Origin: Erythrobacter sp. SDW2
GTDB taxonomy: Bacteria > Pseudomonadota > Alphaproteobacteria > Sphingomonadales > Sphingomonadaceae
DNA length: 64,000 nt
Assembly: GCF_021431965.1 (NCBI RefSeq)
Contig: NZ_CP090370.1
Coordinates: 1,612,001-1,676,000 of the forward strand
Direction of reading: 5' to 3'
Every line of letters begins with the position of its first letter. Position 1 is the stretch's first letter. Shown here piece after piece: positions 8,754 through 18,051 of the stretch. The position numbers and the translations under genes were made by a program. Below the pieces are notes generated by a model. It had not been told where the DNA came from. It ran no database searches and saw only the letters and a list, made by a program, of their open reading frames with translations.

Positions 8754-9401
8754 ATGTCGATCAACCGGTTTTCCAGGCTCATGGCAAGCAGTGCCATGGC
8801 GGCGCTCGCGCTCAGCGGCTGCGTCGGTGGCGGCGGCGGACAGGAACTGCCGCCTGCCAACTTCGTCGCGCTACAGGAAGGCCCGAGCCAGGAATATGTC
8901 ATCGGCCCGCTCGACGAACTGTCGATCAACGTCTGGCGCAATCCCGAACTGAGCGCCGACAAGATCCAGGTTCGCCCCGATGGGCGCATCTCCATCCCGC
9001 TGGTCACCGACATGCCCGCCGTAGGCAAGACCCCGGCGATGTTGCAGGAGGATATCCGCCTGCACCTCAGCCAGTATATCGAGCAGCCGATCGTCTCGGT
9101 CATCGTGACCAAGTTTGCCGGCACCTTCAGCCAGCAGGTCCGCGTCATCGGGGCGACTGCACAGCCGGCCTCGATCAACTACCGCGCCAACATGACCGTG
9201 CTCGACGCGATGATCGCGGTCGGCGGCCTCAGCGAATTCGCCGCCGGCAACCGGGCCAAGCTGATCCGCCGCGATCCGCGCAGCGGGCGCCAGGTCGAGT
9301 ATTCGCTCCGCCTCAGCGACCTGCTGAAAAAGGGCGACAGCAAGGCGAACGTCCTGCTCGCTCCGGGCGACGTGATCATCATTCCCGAGAGCCAATTCTA
9401 A
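8754..9401 (+). CDS. Exopolysaccharide export lipoprotein (Wza/poly_export family, XrtA-associated)
   Basis: This 215-residue outer-membrane export protein starts with a lipoprotein signal, with the lipobox region ALALSGCVGGGG giving acylation at the Cys. A Poly_export domain follows (YVIGPLDELSINVWRNPELS, VRPDGRISIPLVTDM), then a SLBB-type repeat (VRVIGATAQPASI and TVLDAMIAVGGLSEFA). It ends LAPGDVIIIPESQF. It is expected to form the periplasmic and outer-membrane channel for the polymer. The chain-length protein starts 16 bases downstream and the polysaccharide ATPase follows, as in other XrtA clusters. Confidence 0.92.
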   Translation: MSINRFSRLMASSAMAALALSGCVGGGGGQELPPANFVALQEGPSQEYVIGPLDELSINVWRNPELSADKIQVRPDGRISIPLVTDMPAVGKTPAMLQEDIRLHLSQYIEQPIVSVIVTKFAGTFSQQVRVIGATAQPASINYRANMTVLDAMIAVGGLSEFAAGNRAKLIRRDPRSGRQVEYSLRLSDLLKKGDSKANVLLAPGDVIIIPESQF

Positions 9402-9417
9402 GGGCGGGCACAGACGC

Positions 9418-10947
9418 ATGAACGAAGTCTTCGAGGAAGTCCGCGCAGCGCTCTATTCGGCATGGGCCCGCAAGTGGCTCGTGCTGGGCGTGGCGTGGGG
9501 CATGTGCCTTGCCGGGTGGCTGGTGGTGGCGATGATCCCCAACAGCTACGAATCCAAGGCCAAGATCTTCGTCCAGCTGGACGATATCCTGACCAAGCAG
9601 ACCGGTATTGCCGGCAGCGACAAATCCGACATCCAGCGCGTGCGCCAGACGCTCGCCAGCGCGGCGACGCTGGAGAAAGTCATCCGTTCGACCAAGCTGG
9701 GCGAGGGGGTCACCACCCCCCAGCAGATGGAACGCGAGATCACGAGTCTATCCGAGGCGGTCTCGGTCAAGAGCGAGGAGGACAACCTCTTCGAAATCAA
9801 CGCCAAGATCGGCAAGGGCCATTTCTCCGATGCGGAGAACGCCCGCCTGTCGCAGGAAGTCGTGCAGAAGCTGCTCGACATCTTCCGGGAGGAAAACATC
9901 GCCGGCAATCGCGGCGAAGTCGCCGATGCCGTCGCCGTGCTCGACCAGCAATTGCAGGACCGCGCCAAGGACCTCGAAGCCGCCGAAGCCAAGCTGACAG
10001 CCTTCGAGGCGGAACACCCGGAACTGGCCGGCGGCACCGATGCCATTTCGACCCGCTTGCAGGCCACCCGCGCCGAATTGCGCGGGGTCGAGGCCGATAT
10101 TGCGGCGGCGCAGAGCGCGCTCGCGGCCATCAACGGCCAGATCGCGGGCACCCCGGCTTCGCTGCCAGGTGGTGCCTCGGCCAATCCATCCTCGGCAGCG
10201 GCAGCTTACTCGCAGGCGCAGAGCCAGGTCGCCCAGCTGCGCGCCCGCGGCCTGACCAACAGTCACCCCGATATGCAGTCGGCGCTCAAGCAGATGGAAT
10301 TGCTGCGCCAGCAGGCGGCGCGCGAACCGGGCGGCAGTGCGGGCGGCATTCCCAATCCGGCCTATAGCTCGCTGGTTTCGATCCGGGCCGAACGGCAGGC
10401 AAACCTGCAGGCACTGCTCGCCCGCAAGGCTGCGATACAGGCGGAAGTCTCGATGGGGCTTGCCGACCAGGCAAGCTCGCCCACGCTCGCCGCCGAAGCG
10501 CAGCGGATCGGGCGCGACTATGAAGTGCTCAAGAAGAAGTATGACGAGCTGTTGCAGGACCGCGAGGAACTCCAGCTTCGCTCCAATCTCGAGACCGAGC
10601 GCAGCTCGTTCCGTTTCGACATTATCGATGCGCCGGCGCTGCCGCTGAAGCCGGCCGCGCCCAACCGCCCGCTGCTGCTGTTCGGCGTGCTGCTGGCCGG
10701 GCTGGGTGCGGGTGTCGGCACGGCCTTTGCGCTCACCCAGCTCAAGTCGACCTTTGCCACCACCGCCGGGCTGGAGCGCGCGCTCGGCCTGCCGGTGCTG
10801 GGCGCGATTTCGGTCAGCCTGACGCCGGACCAGCGCAGCATCGAAGCCAAGCGGACGAAGATGTTCTTCGCCGGCAGCGCCGCGCTCGTCGGGGTGCTCG
10901 CCATCCTGATGGTGATCGAAATCATCCAGGTCGGCAGCGTGGCCTGA
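9418..10947 (+). CDS. Polysaccharide chain-length determinant (Wzz family, XrtA-associated)
   Basis: This 509-residue inner-membrane polysaccharide co-polymerase has an N-terminal membrane segment (about residues 19-39, WLVLGVAWGMCLAGWLVVAM) and C-terminal membrane segments around residues 415-435 and 480-505. Between them are long periplasmic coiled-coil helices rich in Ala, Glu and Gln (for example QDRAKDLEAAEAKLTAFEAE). The kinase domain that some family members carry at the C-terminus is absent; it is supplied by the separate gene 11 bases downstream. It likely sets polymer length together with that ATPase and the export lipoprotein. Confidence 0.9.
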   Translation: MNEVFEEVRAALYSAWARKWLVLGVAWGMCLAGWLVVAMIPNSYESKAKIFVQLDDILTKQTGIAGSDKSDIQRVRQTLASAATLEKVIRSTKLGEGVTTPQQMEREITSLSEAVSVKSEEDNLFEINAKIGKGHFSDAENARLSQEVVQKLLDIFREENIAGNRGEVADAVAVLDQQLQDRAKDLEAAEAKLTAFEAEHPELAGGTDAISTRLQATRAELRGVEADIAAAQSALAAINGQIAGTPASLPGGASANPSSAAAAYSQAQSQVAQLRARGLTNSHPDMQSALKQMELLRQQAAREPGGSAGGIPNPAYSSLVSIRAERQANLQALLARKAAIQAEVSMGLADQASSPTLAAEAQRIGRDYEVLKKKYDELLQDREELQLRSNLETERSSFRFDIIDAPALPLKPAAPNRPLLLFGVLLAGLGAGVGTAFALTQLKSTFATTAGLERALGLPVLGAISVSLTPDQRSIEAKRTKMFFAGSAALVGVLAILMVIEIIQVGSVA

Positions 10948-10958
10948 GGAGAGGGACA

Positions 10959-11975
10959 ATGACCGAACACAAGAAAATCCCGCTCCCCGGCGAATGCTCG
11001 AAGGAAAGTTCGCTGCTCGAACGTGCCAACGGTGCCTTCGGGCTCGACAGCTTTTCCGCCCCGGCCGTGCCCAAGGGGCTGGCCGAACGGCCGATGAAGC
11101 GGGCCAGGAAGGTCGAGCGCAAGGTCGACGTGGCTCCTGCTGTTGCCACTGCGGTTCCCCAGACCGTCGAAGCCGCGCCGGTGCGGGAACATTTCCCCGT
11201 TCCCGCTGCAGCGGCCCCGGTTCCCGACGTCGTCGAGGCGGCACCGCTGGCCCCGCAGTTCGAAGGCCAGAAGCACAAGATCGACCGCAAGCACCTGCGC
11301 GATCAGGGCCTGATCGATCCGGACGGCCACGTCAGCGAGCTGCTCGAAGAATTCCGCATCGTGAAGCGGCAGCTCCTGACCACGGCGGAGGAGCGCGGTA
11401 CGGCCGCCTCGCGCCGGATCATGGTCTGCTCGCCGCATCCCGAAGAAGGCAAGACCTTCTGCGCCGTCAACCTTGCCATCGCCATGGCGGCGGAGCGCGA
11501 CATGGAGGTGCTGCTGGTCGATGCCGATGTGGCCAAGCCTTCGCTTCTCGCGACCCTCGGCCTGCCCAAGGGGCCGGGCTTCATGGGTGCGCTGTCCAAC
11601 CCGGATGTCCCGGTCGAAGACCTCGTGCTCGGGACCGATATCGCCAATCTGTGGGTGCTCCCGGCAGGTAGCACGACCAAGCAGGATGCCGAGTATCTCG
11701 CCAGCGGCGCAACCGCAGATGTACTCGACCGGCTGACCGTCGGCGTGCCCAACCGCATCGTGATCTTCGACACCCCGCCTGCGCTCGCCGCTGCGCCGGC
11801 CGCCGAACTGGCCAAACATGTCGGCCAGGTCGTGCTGGTCGCGCGGGCCGACCAGACCGGGCGCAGCGCGCTGGAGGATGCCTGCCAGCTGCTCAGCGCC
11901 TGCGACGATATCAAGTTGCTGCTCAATGCAGCCAATTTCAGCCCCAGCGGGCGCCGTTTCGGCACCTACGGGTAA
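10959..11975 (+). CDS. Polysaccharide biosynthesis ATPase, CpsD/CapB tyrosine kinase-like (XrtA-associated)
   Basis: This 338-residue cytosolic P-loop ATPase partners the Wzz-like protein. The Walker A loop reads CSPHPEEGKTFCAVNLA, with HPEEGKT in place of the more usual Gly-rich loop. Walker A' is VLLVDADVAKPSL, and IVIFDTPPALAAAP is the Walker B region. The N-terminal 110 residues are low complexity, rich in Ala, Pro and Val. The C-terminus (FSPSGRRFGTYG) has a single Tyr rather than the Tyr-rich tail used for autophosphorylation in classical BY-kinases, so kinase activity is uncertain. Confidence 0.88.
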   Translation: MTEHKKIPLPGECSKESSLLERANGAFGLDSFSAPAVPKGLAERPMKRARKVERKVDVAPAVATAVPQTVEAAPVREHFPVPAAAAPVPDVVEAAPLAPQFEGQKHKIDRKHLRDQGLIDPDGHVSELLEEFRIVKRQLLTTAEERGTAASRRIMVCSPHPEEGKTFCAVNLAIAMAAERDMEVLLVDADVAKPSLLATLGLPKGPGFMGALSNPDVPVEDLVLGTDIANLWVLPAGSTTKQDAEYLASGATADVLDRLTVGVPNRIVIFDTPPALAAAPAAELAKHVGQVVLVARADQTGRSALEDACQLLSACDDIKLLLNAANFSPSGRRFGTYG

Positions 11976-11989
11976 GGGAGGACGTCCGG

Positions 11990-13699
11990 ATGAAACGGGT
12001 CCAGTACTTGGCTTCGATTGCTGCGGTGGCGCTGGTGCTGCCGGTTTCGGCGCAGGCCCAGTCGTGGGGCGACGACGACTATGTCAGCGGCGGAGGCGGC
12101 GGCCAGCCGGCATCGTCGCGCGACAGCCGCGATTCGCGCAGCGACCAGCCGCTGCGCAAGCGGATCGACGTCCAGCCCTATATCGAAGTCAGCCAGGTCG
12201 GGCTGTTCGAGCTTTCGCCCGACAGCGATGCGGTCACCTATACGCAGATCGCCGCAGGGATCGATGCCAGTGTGCAGGGCCGCAACAACGGCGGCTCGGT
12301 TTCGCTGCGCTACGAACGCAACATCGGCTACGGCGATGCCGCGCTCGACAGCAATACGGTGACGGGCGTCGCGCGCGGATATGCCTCGATCGTGCCGCAG
12401 GCGCTGACGCTGGAAGCCGGCGCGCTGGCCGCACGGACGCAGGTCGACAACGCCGGTGGCTCGCGCCTCGGCGCTGTCGAGGGCAATGGCACCGACAGCG
12501 AGAGCCGGGTCTATTCGGCCTATGTCGGCCCGAATTTCTCCAGCCGCGTCGGCGAGGCCGATGTCAGTGCCAACTATCGCTTCGGCTATACCCGCGTGGA
12601 AGCGCCCGATGCACTGGTGACCACGCCGGGCACCGCACCGGTCGATGTGTTCAATGACAGCACGGTGCACAGCGCCAGTGCCCGCGTCGGGGTCCGTCCC
12701 GACGGAGTGCTGCCGGTCGGCGTCGGTGTCGGCGGCGGGTTCTACCAGGAAGATATCTCCAACCTCGACCAGCGGGTGCGCGACATGTACGCACGGGCCG
12801 ATGTGACCGTGCCGCTCGGTCGTACGGTCCAGCTGGTCGGCGGGATCGGTTACGAGGACGTATCTGTCTCCAGTCGCGACGCGCTGATCGATGCCGGCAC
12901 CGGGCTGCCGCAGATCGACAGCAATGGCCGCTATGTCACCGATACCAGCCAGCCGCGCCGGATCGCCTTCGAGACCGACGGCCTGATCTGGGACGTCGGC
13001 GTCGTCTGGCGTCCCTCCAGCCGCACCGCGTTCGAGGCGCATTATGGCCGCCGCTACGACAGCGACACCTATTACGGCAGCTTCGCCTATGCGCCGACCA
13101 GCCGCAGCTCGGTCAACATCTCGGTCTATGACGGGATTTCCGGCTTCGGCGGTGCACTCAACCAGGCTCTGGTGGCTCTTCCGACCCAGTTCGAGGCCAA
13201 CCGCAACGCGGTGACGGGCGACATCAACGGCTGCGTCAGCAGCCTGCAGAGCGGCAGTTGCTTCGGCGGCGCGCTGGCTTCGGTCCGCAGCTCGATCTTC
13301 CGCAGCCGCGGCGGAGTGCTCAGCTATGCCCAGCAAGTGGGCCGGATGAGCACCGGCTTTGGTATCGGTTACGACCGGCGCACCTTTATCGCTGCGCCGG
13401 GCACGGTACTCGCCGCTGCCGATGGGCTGACCGAGGAAAGCTTCTATGGCAGCGTGTTCCTCTCCGGCCAGGTCGGCCAGGGCGGGGGCTTCACGCTTAA
13501 CGGCTACGGCAATTACCTCACCAGCGACTTTACCGACAGTTCGGCATGGGTGCTGGGTACCTCGGCGTCGTACAACCAGCAGCTCTACATGGGTCTCTCG
13601 GCTCGTGCCGCCGTTTCGCTCGATTACCTCGACAGCGATGTGTCGGGTGAAGACCTCAAGACCGCATCGGCCCTGGTCGGCCTGCGGTACGACTTCTGA
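11990..13699 (+). CDS. Outer-membrane beta-barrel protein, XrtA/PEP-CTERM-associated
   Basis: This 569-residue exported protein has a clear signal peptide (MKRVQYLASIAAVALVLPVSAQAQ). A polar, Ser/Arg/Asp-rich linker follows, then a long run of alternating residues typical of beta-barrels that ends in the aromatic terminal strand SALVGLRYDF. Two Cys flank a loop (GCVSSLQSGSCFGG). It sits between the polysaccharide ATPase and the ExeA-like ATPase, the position of the TIGR03016-type outer-membrane protein in exosortase A clusters. Relatives are sometimes mislabelled YajC; nothing here supports that. The likely role is polymer passage or anchoring at the outer membrane. Confidence 0.82.
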   Translation: MKRVQYLASIAAVALVLPVSAQAQSWGDDDYVSGGGGGQPASSRDSRDSRSDQPLRKRIDVQPYIEVSQVGLFELSPDSDAVTYTQIAAGIDASVQGRNNGGSVSLRYERNIGYGDAALDSNTVTGVARGYASIVPQALTLEAGALAARTQVDNAGGSRLGAVEGNGTDSESRVYSAYVGPNFSSRVGEADVSANYRFGYTRVEAPDALVTTPGTAPVDVFNDSTVHSASARVGVRPDGVLPVGVGVGGGFYQEDISNLDQRVRDMYARADVTVPLGRTVQLVGGIGYEDVSVSSRDALIDAGTGLPQIDSNGRYVTDTSQPRRIAFETDGLIWDVGVVWRPSSRTAFEAHYGRRYDSDTYYGSFAYAPTSRSSVNISVYDGISGFGGALNQALVALPTQFEANRNAVTGDINGCVSSLQSGSCFGGALASVRSSIFRSRGGVLSYAQQVGRMSTGFGIGYDRRTFIAAPGTVLAAADGLTEESFYGSVFLSGQVGQGGGFTLNGYGNYLTSDFTDSSAWVLGTSASYNQQLYMGLSARAAVSLDYLDSDVSGEDLKTASALVGLRYDF

Positions 13700-13718
13700 G
13701 CCCGCGAAAGGACGAATG

Positions 13719-14873
13719 ATGTTCGATGATTTCTATGGCCTGACGGGGCGCCCCTTCCAACTGACGCCGGACCCCGATTTCTATTTCGAGAGCGCGACGC
13801 ATCGCAAGGCGTTGTCGTATCTCGGCTATGGCCTGGCGCAGGGTGAGGGCTTCATCGTCATCACCGGCGAGATCGGCTCGGGCAAGTCGACCCTCGTCGC
13901 GCATCTGATGAAGAAGATCGACCCGGCGCAGATGACGGTCGGCCAGATCGTCACCAGCAATCTCGACGGGGCCGAACTGGTGCATGTGGTGGCGCAGAGC
14001 TTCGGGCTCGACATCGACGGGCACGACAAGGCCAGCGCGCTGGGCGCGATCGAGGACTTCCTGCACGAGGAAGCCCGCGCCGGTCGCCGCTGCCTGCTGG
14101 TGGTCGACGAATCGCAGAATCTCAGCATCGACGCGCTCGAAGAGCTGCGGATGATGTCGAACTTCCAGCTCGGCTCGCATCCGCTGCTGCAGCAATTGCT
14201 GCTGGGTCAGCCGGAGTTCAAGGAAGTCCTGGCGACCAGCCAGAGCCTCGAACAGCTGCGCCAGCGGGTGATCGCGGCGCATCATCTCGGGCCGATGGAG
14301 TCGGACGAGCTCCAGCCTTACATCGAACACCGTCTGGCCTGTGTCGGCTGGCAGGGCAATCCGGCGTGGGACCAGCGGGTCTTTGCCGAAATGTACCAGG
14401 CCACCGGCGGCATTCCGCGCCGGGTCAACCAGGTTGCGACGCGCCTGCTGCTGCTCGGCGCGGTCGAACAGCGCACCCGCATCGACAGCGCCATGCTTTC
14501 GTCCGTCCTGCGCGAAATGGAAAGCGACAACACCTTCCCCGAAGCCGCGCCCAGGCCGATGGTCACGCTCGAGCGCGGCCCCGCTCCCGGCCCGATCAAG
14601 CATGCGCTAGCTGATACCCCTGCGGACCCGGTGCAGCAGGCCAGCCAGTTCGAAGCGATGCAGGCCGAGCGCGATGCCCAGATTGCCGAACTCAAGGCTG
14701 CCATTGCCCAGCTGGCGCAAGGCGCTGAGGCGGCTCCCGGCGGCATGCCGCAGGATTTCATCGCCCGCCTCGATGCGCTGGAAAGCAAGGTCGGCGAGCA
14801 GGAACAGAGCGTGCGGCAGGTGCTGGGCATGATGATCGAATGGATCGAAAGCCAGGGCCGCCGCGCCGCTTAA
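13719..14873 (+). CDS. XrtA-associated ATPase, ExeA/GspA-like AAA protein
   Basis: The 384-residue protein starts MFDDFYGLTGRPFQLTPDPD, the typical opening of the TIGR03015-type family. Walker A is ITGEIGSGKSTL, Walker B is CLLVVDESQN, and GGIPRRVNQVATRLLL is the helical lid region. The C-terminal 90 residues are Gln/Glu/Ala-rich and likely coiled coil (QAERDAQIAELKAAIAQLAQ). Two adjacent ATGs exist (13716 and 13719); the second has the better distance to the GAAAGGA site. ExeA relatives move or assemble envelope secretion parts, and a similar energising role for polymer export is inferred. Confidence 0.87.
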   Translation: MFDDFYGLTGRPFQLTPDPDFYFESATHRKALSYLGYGLAQGEGFIVITGEIGSGKSTLVAHLMKKIDPAQMTVGQIVTSNLDGAELVHVVAQSFGLDIDGHDKASALGAIEDFLHEEARAGRRCLLVVDESQNLSIDALEELRMMSNFQLGSHPLLQQLLLGQPEFKEVLATSQSLEQLRQRVIAAHHLGPMESDELQPYIEHRLACVGWQGNPAWDQRVFAEMYQATGGIPRRVNQVATRLLLLGAVEQRTRIDSAMLSSVLREMESDNTFPEAAPRPMVTLERGPAPGPIKHALADTPADPVQQASQFEAMQAERDAQIAELKAAIAQLAQGAEAAPGGMPQDFIARLDALESKVGEQEQSVRQVLGMMIEWIESQGRRAA

Positions 14874-14891
14874 CCGAAGGATCGAGGCGCG

Positions 14892-15764
14892 ATGTCATCG
14901 CCCGTCATTACGAATGGCCTGTCGGTCGATGTCGAGGACTGGTTCCAGGTCGGCGCGTTCGAGAATGTGATCGACCGCGGCGAGTGGGATTCGATGGCCC
15001 TGCGGGTCGAGGACAACGTCCTGCGCATCCTCGACCTGTTCGATGCGGCGGACGTCAAGGCGACCTTCTTCACCCTCGGTTGGGTGGCGAAGAAGAACGG
15101 CCCGCTCATGCGCAGGATCGTCGAGCGCGGCCACGAGCTGGCCAGCCACGGTTACGACCACGCCCGCGTATTCACTTTCGACCGCAAGCAGTTCGCGGGC
15201 GACATCAAGCTGGCGCGGATGATCCTCGAGGATGCCGCCGGGGTGCCGATCACCGGCTATCGCGCGCCGAGTTTCTCGATCGATCACCGCACGCCCTGGG
15301 CCTATATGGAGCTGGCCGAGCAGGGCTATGCCTATTCCTCCAGCGTCGCCCCGGTCACGCATGACCATTACGGCTGGCCCGAAGCGCCGCGCTTCGCCTT
15401 CAAGCCGCTGCCGTGGGCCGACCTGATCGAGATCCCGGTGACTACCGCGATCCTCGGCGGCAAGCGTGTTGCGGCAGGCGGGGGCGGGTTCTTCCGCGTG
15501 CTGCCCTACGCCTTCAGCCGTTGGGCGATCCGGCAGGTCAACCGGCGCGAACAGCGCCCGGCGGTGTTCTATTTCCATCCGTGGGAGATCGACCCCGACC
15601 AGCCGCGCGTCGGCCATGCGCCGATGCGTTCCAAGCTGCGGCACTACACCAATCTCGACAGGATGGCCGAGAAGCTGTCCGATCTGGTCCACGAATTCGC
15701 CTGGGGGCGGATGGACATGATCGCCTGCCGCGAGGCGCTGCGGGCGGAGGAAATGGCCGCGTGA
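14892..15764 (+). CDS. XrtA-associated polysaccharide deacetylase
   Basis: This 290-residue member of the NodB-homology family has the DUF3473-type C-terminus. Metal and catalytic motifs are visible: SVDVEDWFQV (Asp pair), HELASHGYDHARVF (His ligands) and GYRAPSFSID. The C-terminal FYFHPWEIDPDQPR is typical of the exosortase-linked branch. It probably removes N-acetyl groups from the polymer or from a precursor. There is no signal peptide, so the site may be cytosolic. Its stop overlaps the next gene's GTG start (GTGA at 15761-15764). Confidence 0.9.
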   Translation: MSSPVITNGLSVDVEDWFQVGAFENVIDRGEWDSMALRVEDNVLRILDLFDAADVKATFFTLGWVAKKNGPLMRRIVERGHELASHGYDHARVFTFDRKQFAGDIKLARMILEDAAGVPITGYRAPSFSIDHRTPWAYMELAEQGYAYSSSVAPVTHDHYGWPEAPRFAFKPLPWADLIEIPVTTAILGGKRVAAGGGGFFRVLPYAFSRWAIRQVNRREQRPAVFYFHPWEIDPDQPRVGHAPMRSKLRHYTNLDRMAEKLSDLVHEFAWGRMDMIACREALRAEEMAA

Positions 15765-16825
15765 ACGCGCCGTTCGCCCTGTGCGAAGAGGTCGTCAGCC
15801 AGGCCGACCTGCATGATCCGGGCGAAGCCGCGCGGATTACCGATTTCGTCTATGCCGCCCATGGCTCGCCGTTCCACCTGCCGCGCTGGCTGCTGGCGGT
15901 GGAGCAGGGCACCGGCCAGCGCGCCACCGGGCTGGTGGCGGAGAAGGGCGGGCAGGTGACCGGCTGGTTGCCGCTGACCGTCGCCCATTCGCTGCTGTTC
16001 CCGCGCGCGCTCGTCTCCAGCGGCTTTGCGGTCGAGGGCGGGGCGCTGGCGATCCATGATCGCACCGCCCGCCGCCTGTGCCGCGCCGCAACCGAACTCG
16101 CTGTGCGCCAAAGCTGCGCCTCGGTCGAATTGCGCGGTGGCGTGGTGCCGGAAGGATGGGACGTCCAGTCCGACAGTCACTGCGGCTTTGCCGGACCGCT
16201 TGCCGATGATGACGAGGCGCAATTGCTCGCCATCCCGCGCAAGCAGCGCGCCGAAGTGCGCAAGGGCCTCGACAAGGACCTGCGCGTGACCGTGGGCACT
16301 GCTGAGAGCGACCGCGCCGCACACTACGCCTGTTACGCGGAAAGCGTGCGCAACCTTGGCACGCCGGTGTTCCCGCGAGCGCTGTTCGACAGCGTGCTCG
16401 ATGCCTTTGGCGACGAGGCCGATATCCTGACCGTTTGGGAGGCGGATCGCCCGGTCGCCAGCGTCCTCTCGCTTTACCACATGGGTGCGGTGATGCCCTA
16501 TTGGGGCGGCGGAGTGTGGGATGCGCGGCACCTTCGCGCCAACGAGCTGATGTACTACAGGCTGATGTGCCACGCCCGCACGAAGGGCTGCATCCGCTTC
16601 GATTTCGGCCGCTCCAAGACCGGTAGCGGGCCGTACAACTTCAAGAAGAACTGGGGCTTCGCGCCGACTCCGCTGACCTATGCCAGCTGGACTGCGCCGG
16701 GTGCGGCGAAACGCGATGTCGATCCGACCAGCGACGCCTACCAGCGCAAGATCGCGCTATGGAAGAAGCTGCCACTGGGCCTCGCCAACTTCATCGGCCC
16801 GGTGATCGCCCGCGGGCTCGCCTGA
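15761..16825 (+). CDS. XrtA/PEP-CTERM-associated FemAB family protein
   Basis: The 354-residue protein has a duplicated GNAT fold as in FemAB enzymes, which add amino acids from aminoacyl-tRNA to cell-surface precursors. Family-like segments are YAAHGSPFHLPRWLLAVEQG, PRKQRAEVRKGLDKDLRV, YAESVRNLGTPVFPRALFD, and MPYWGGGVWDARHLRANELM followed by RFDFGRSKTGSGPYNFKKNW. The GTG start overlaps the deacetylase stop by four bases; longer in-frame starts upstream lie inside the deacetylase gene and are unlikely. The stop overlaps the glycosyltransferase ATG by one base. Confidence 0.88.
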   Translation: MNAPFALCEEVVSQADLHDPGEAARITDFVYAAHGSPFHLPRWLLAVEQGTGQRATGLVAEKGGQVTGWLPLTVAHSLLFPRALVSSGFAVEGGALAIHDRTARRLCRAATELAVRQSCASVELRGGVVPEGWDVQSDSHCGFAGPLADDDEAQLLAIPRKQRAEVRKGLDKDLRVTVGTAESDRAAHYACYAESVRNLGTPVFPRALFDSVLDAFGDEADILTVWEADRPVASVLSLYHMGAVMPYWGGGVWDARHLRANELMYYRLMCHARTKGCIRFDFGRSKTGSGPYNFKKNWGFAPTPLTYASWTAPGAAKRDVDPTSDAYQRKIALWKKLPLGLANFIGPVIARGLA

Positions 16826-18051
16826 TGGGCGAGATCCTGTTCCTCGGCCACCGCATCCCGTTCCCGCCGGACCGGGGCGACAAGATCCGTTCGCACCATT
16901 TGCTCAAGGCACTGGCGCAGCTGGCGCCCGTGCATGTCGGCACTTTCGGCGAGACCGAGGCCGATATGGCGGCAGAGGCCGATCTGGCGCAGGTCGGGGC
17001 GAGCCACTGCCTGGTCCGCCGGACCAAGCCGCTGCCGCTAGCGGGCCTGGAGGCTCTGGGCTCAGGCAAGCCGGTCAGCCTGACTGCGTGGGACAGCGCG
17101 GCGCTGCGGGTCTGGGTGGCCAGGACGCTGGCCGAACGTCCTATCGACACCATTTTCGTCTTCAGCGGCCAGATGGGGCAATATGTGCCAGATAGTTTCA
17201 GCGGCCGCGTCGTCATCGACCTGTGCGATGTCGATAGCGCCAAGTTCGAAGCCTATGGCCGCGGTGGCAGCTTCCCGCGCTCGATCATCGACCGGCGCGA
17301 GGGGCGCGTGCTGGCGCGCGAGGAGGAACGGCTGGCTCACCGCGCCGACGTCACCCTGCTGATCAGCGATAACGAGGCCAACCTGTTCAGATCAAGGCTG
17401 AAGAATGCGGCGGGCACCGATATCCGGGCGATCCGCAACGGCATCGACGCCGAACTGTTCGATCCCGCTCAGGTCCAGCTGCATCCTGAACTGTCGGGCG
17501 CGAGTGGCCCGCAGATGGTCTTCACCGGGCAGATGGATTACCAGCCCAATATCGTCGCGGCGGAACGCGTCATTCATGCGATCCTGCCGGGTATTCGTGC
17601 CCAGCATCCGGGTGCAACCTTCCACATTGTCGGCCGCGCTCCGGCCCCCAAGTTGCTGTTGCATGACGGCAAGGACAATATCCGCGTCTGGGGCGAAGTG
17701 CCTGATGTGAAGCCGTTCCTCGCGGCTGCCGACCTCGTCATCGCCCCTTTGACCATCGCGCGGGGAATCCAGAACAAGGTGCTCGAAGCCATGGCCATGG
17801 CGCGGCCTGTGCTGGTCTCGCCCGAGGCGGCCACCGGGATCGATGCCGAGGATGGCAAGCATTTCGCCATCGCCGCCGACGACCGCATGATGATCGGCCG
17901 GGCGCTGGCCCTGATCGAAGAGCGCGACGAAGCGGCGGCGATGGGCCGCTCGGCGCGCGAATATGTCCTGCGCAACCAGAGCTGGCCTGCGATGCTGACC
18001 CCGCTCAGGGACATTGTTTCACCCGGAGGCAAGGCACGCGATGCCGCCTGA
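16825..18051 (+). CDS. XrtA-associated glycosyltransferase (TIGR03087-type)
   Basis: This GT-B fold glycosyltransferase of 408 residues likely uses a nucleotide sugar to extend the exopolysaccharide repeat unit. The N-terminal acceptor domain begins EILFLGHRIPFPPDRGDKIR. The C-terminal donor domain has VFTGQMDYQPN, FHIVGRAPAPKLL, the APLTIARGIQNKVLEAMAMA segment with the conserved Glu, and PEAATGI. The start at 16825 forms TGATG with the previous stop. The XrtA start lies within its last codons, so these genes form one tightly coupled operon. Confidence 0.9.
   Translation: MGEILFLGHRIPFPPDRGDKIRSHHLLKALAQLAPVHVGTFGETEADMAAEADLAQVGASHCLVRRTKPLPLAGLEALGSGKPVSLTAWDSAALRVWVARTLAERPIDTIFVFSGQMGQYVPDSFSGRVVIDLCDVDSAKFEAYGRGGSFPRSIIDRREGRVLAREEERLAHRADVTLLISDNEANLFRSRLKNAAGTDIRAIRNGIDAELFDPAQVQLHPELSGASGPQMVFTGQMDYQPNIVAAERVIHAILPGIRAQHPGATFHIVGRAPAPKLLLHDGKDNIRVWGEVPDVKPFLAAADLVIAPLTIARGIQNKVLEAMAMARPVLVSPEAATGIDAEDGKHFAIAADDRMMIGRALALIEERDEAAAMGRSAREYVLRNQSWPAMLTPLRDIVSPGGKARDAA

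Noticed and set aside
9748-11244. A 498-codon leftward frame opposite the Wzz and ATPase genes
   Set aside because: It is antisense to two well-supported genes and has low-complexity Arg/Gln composition.
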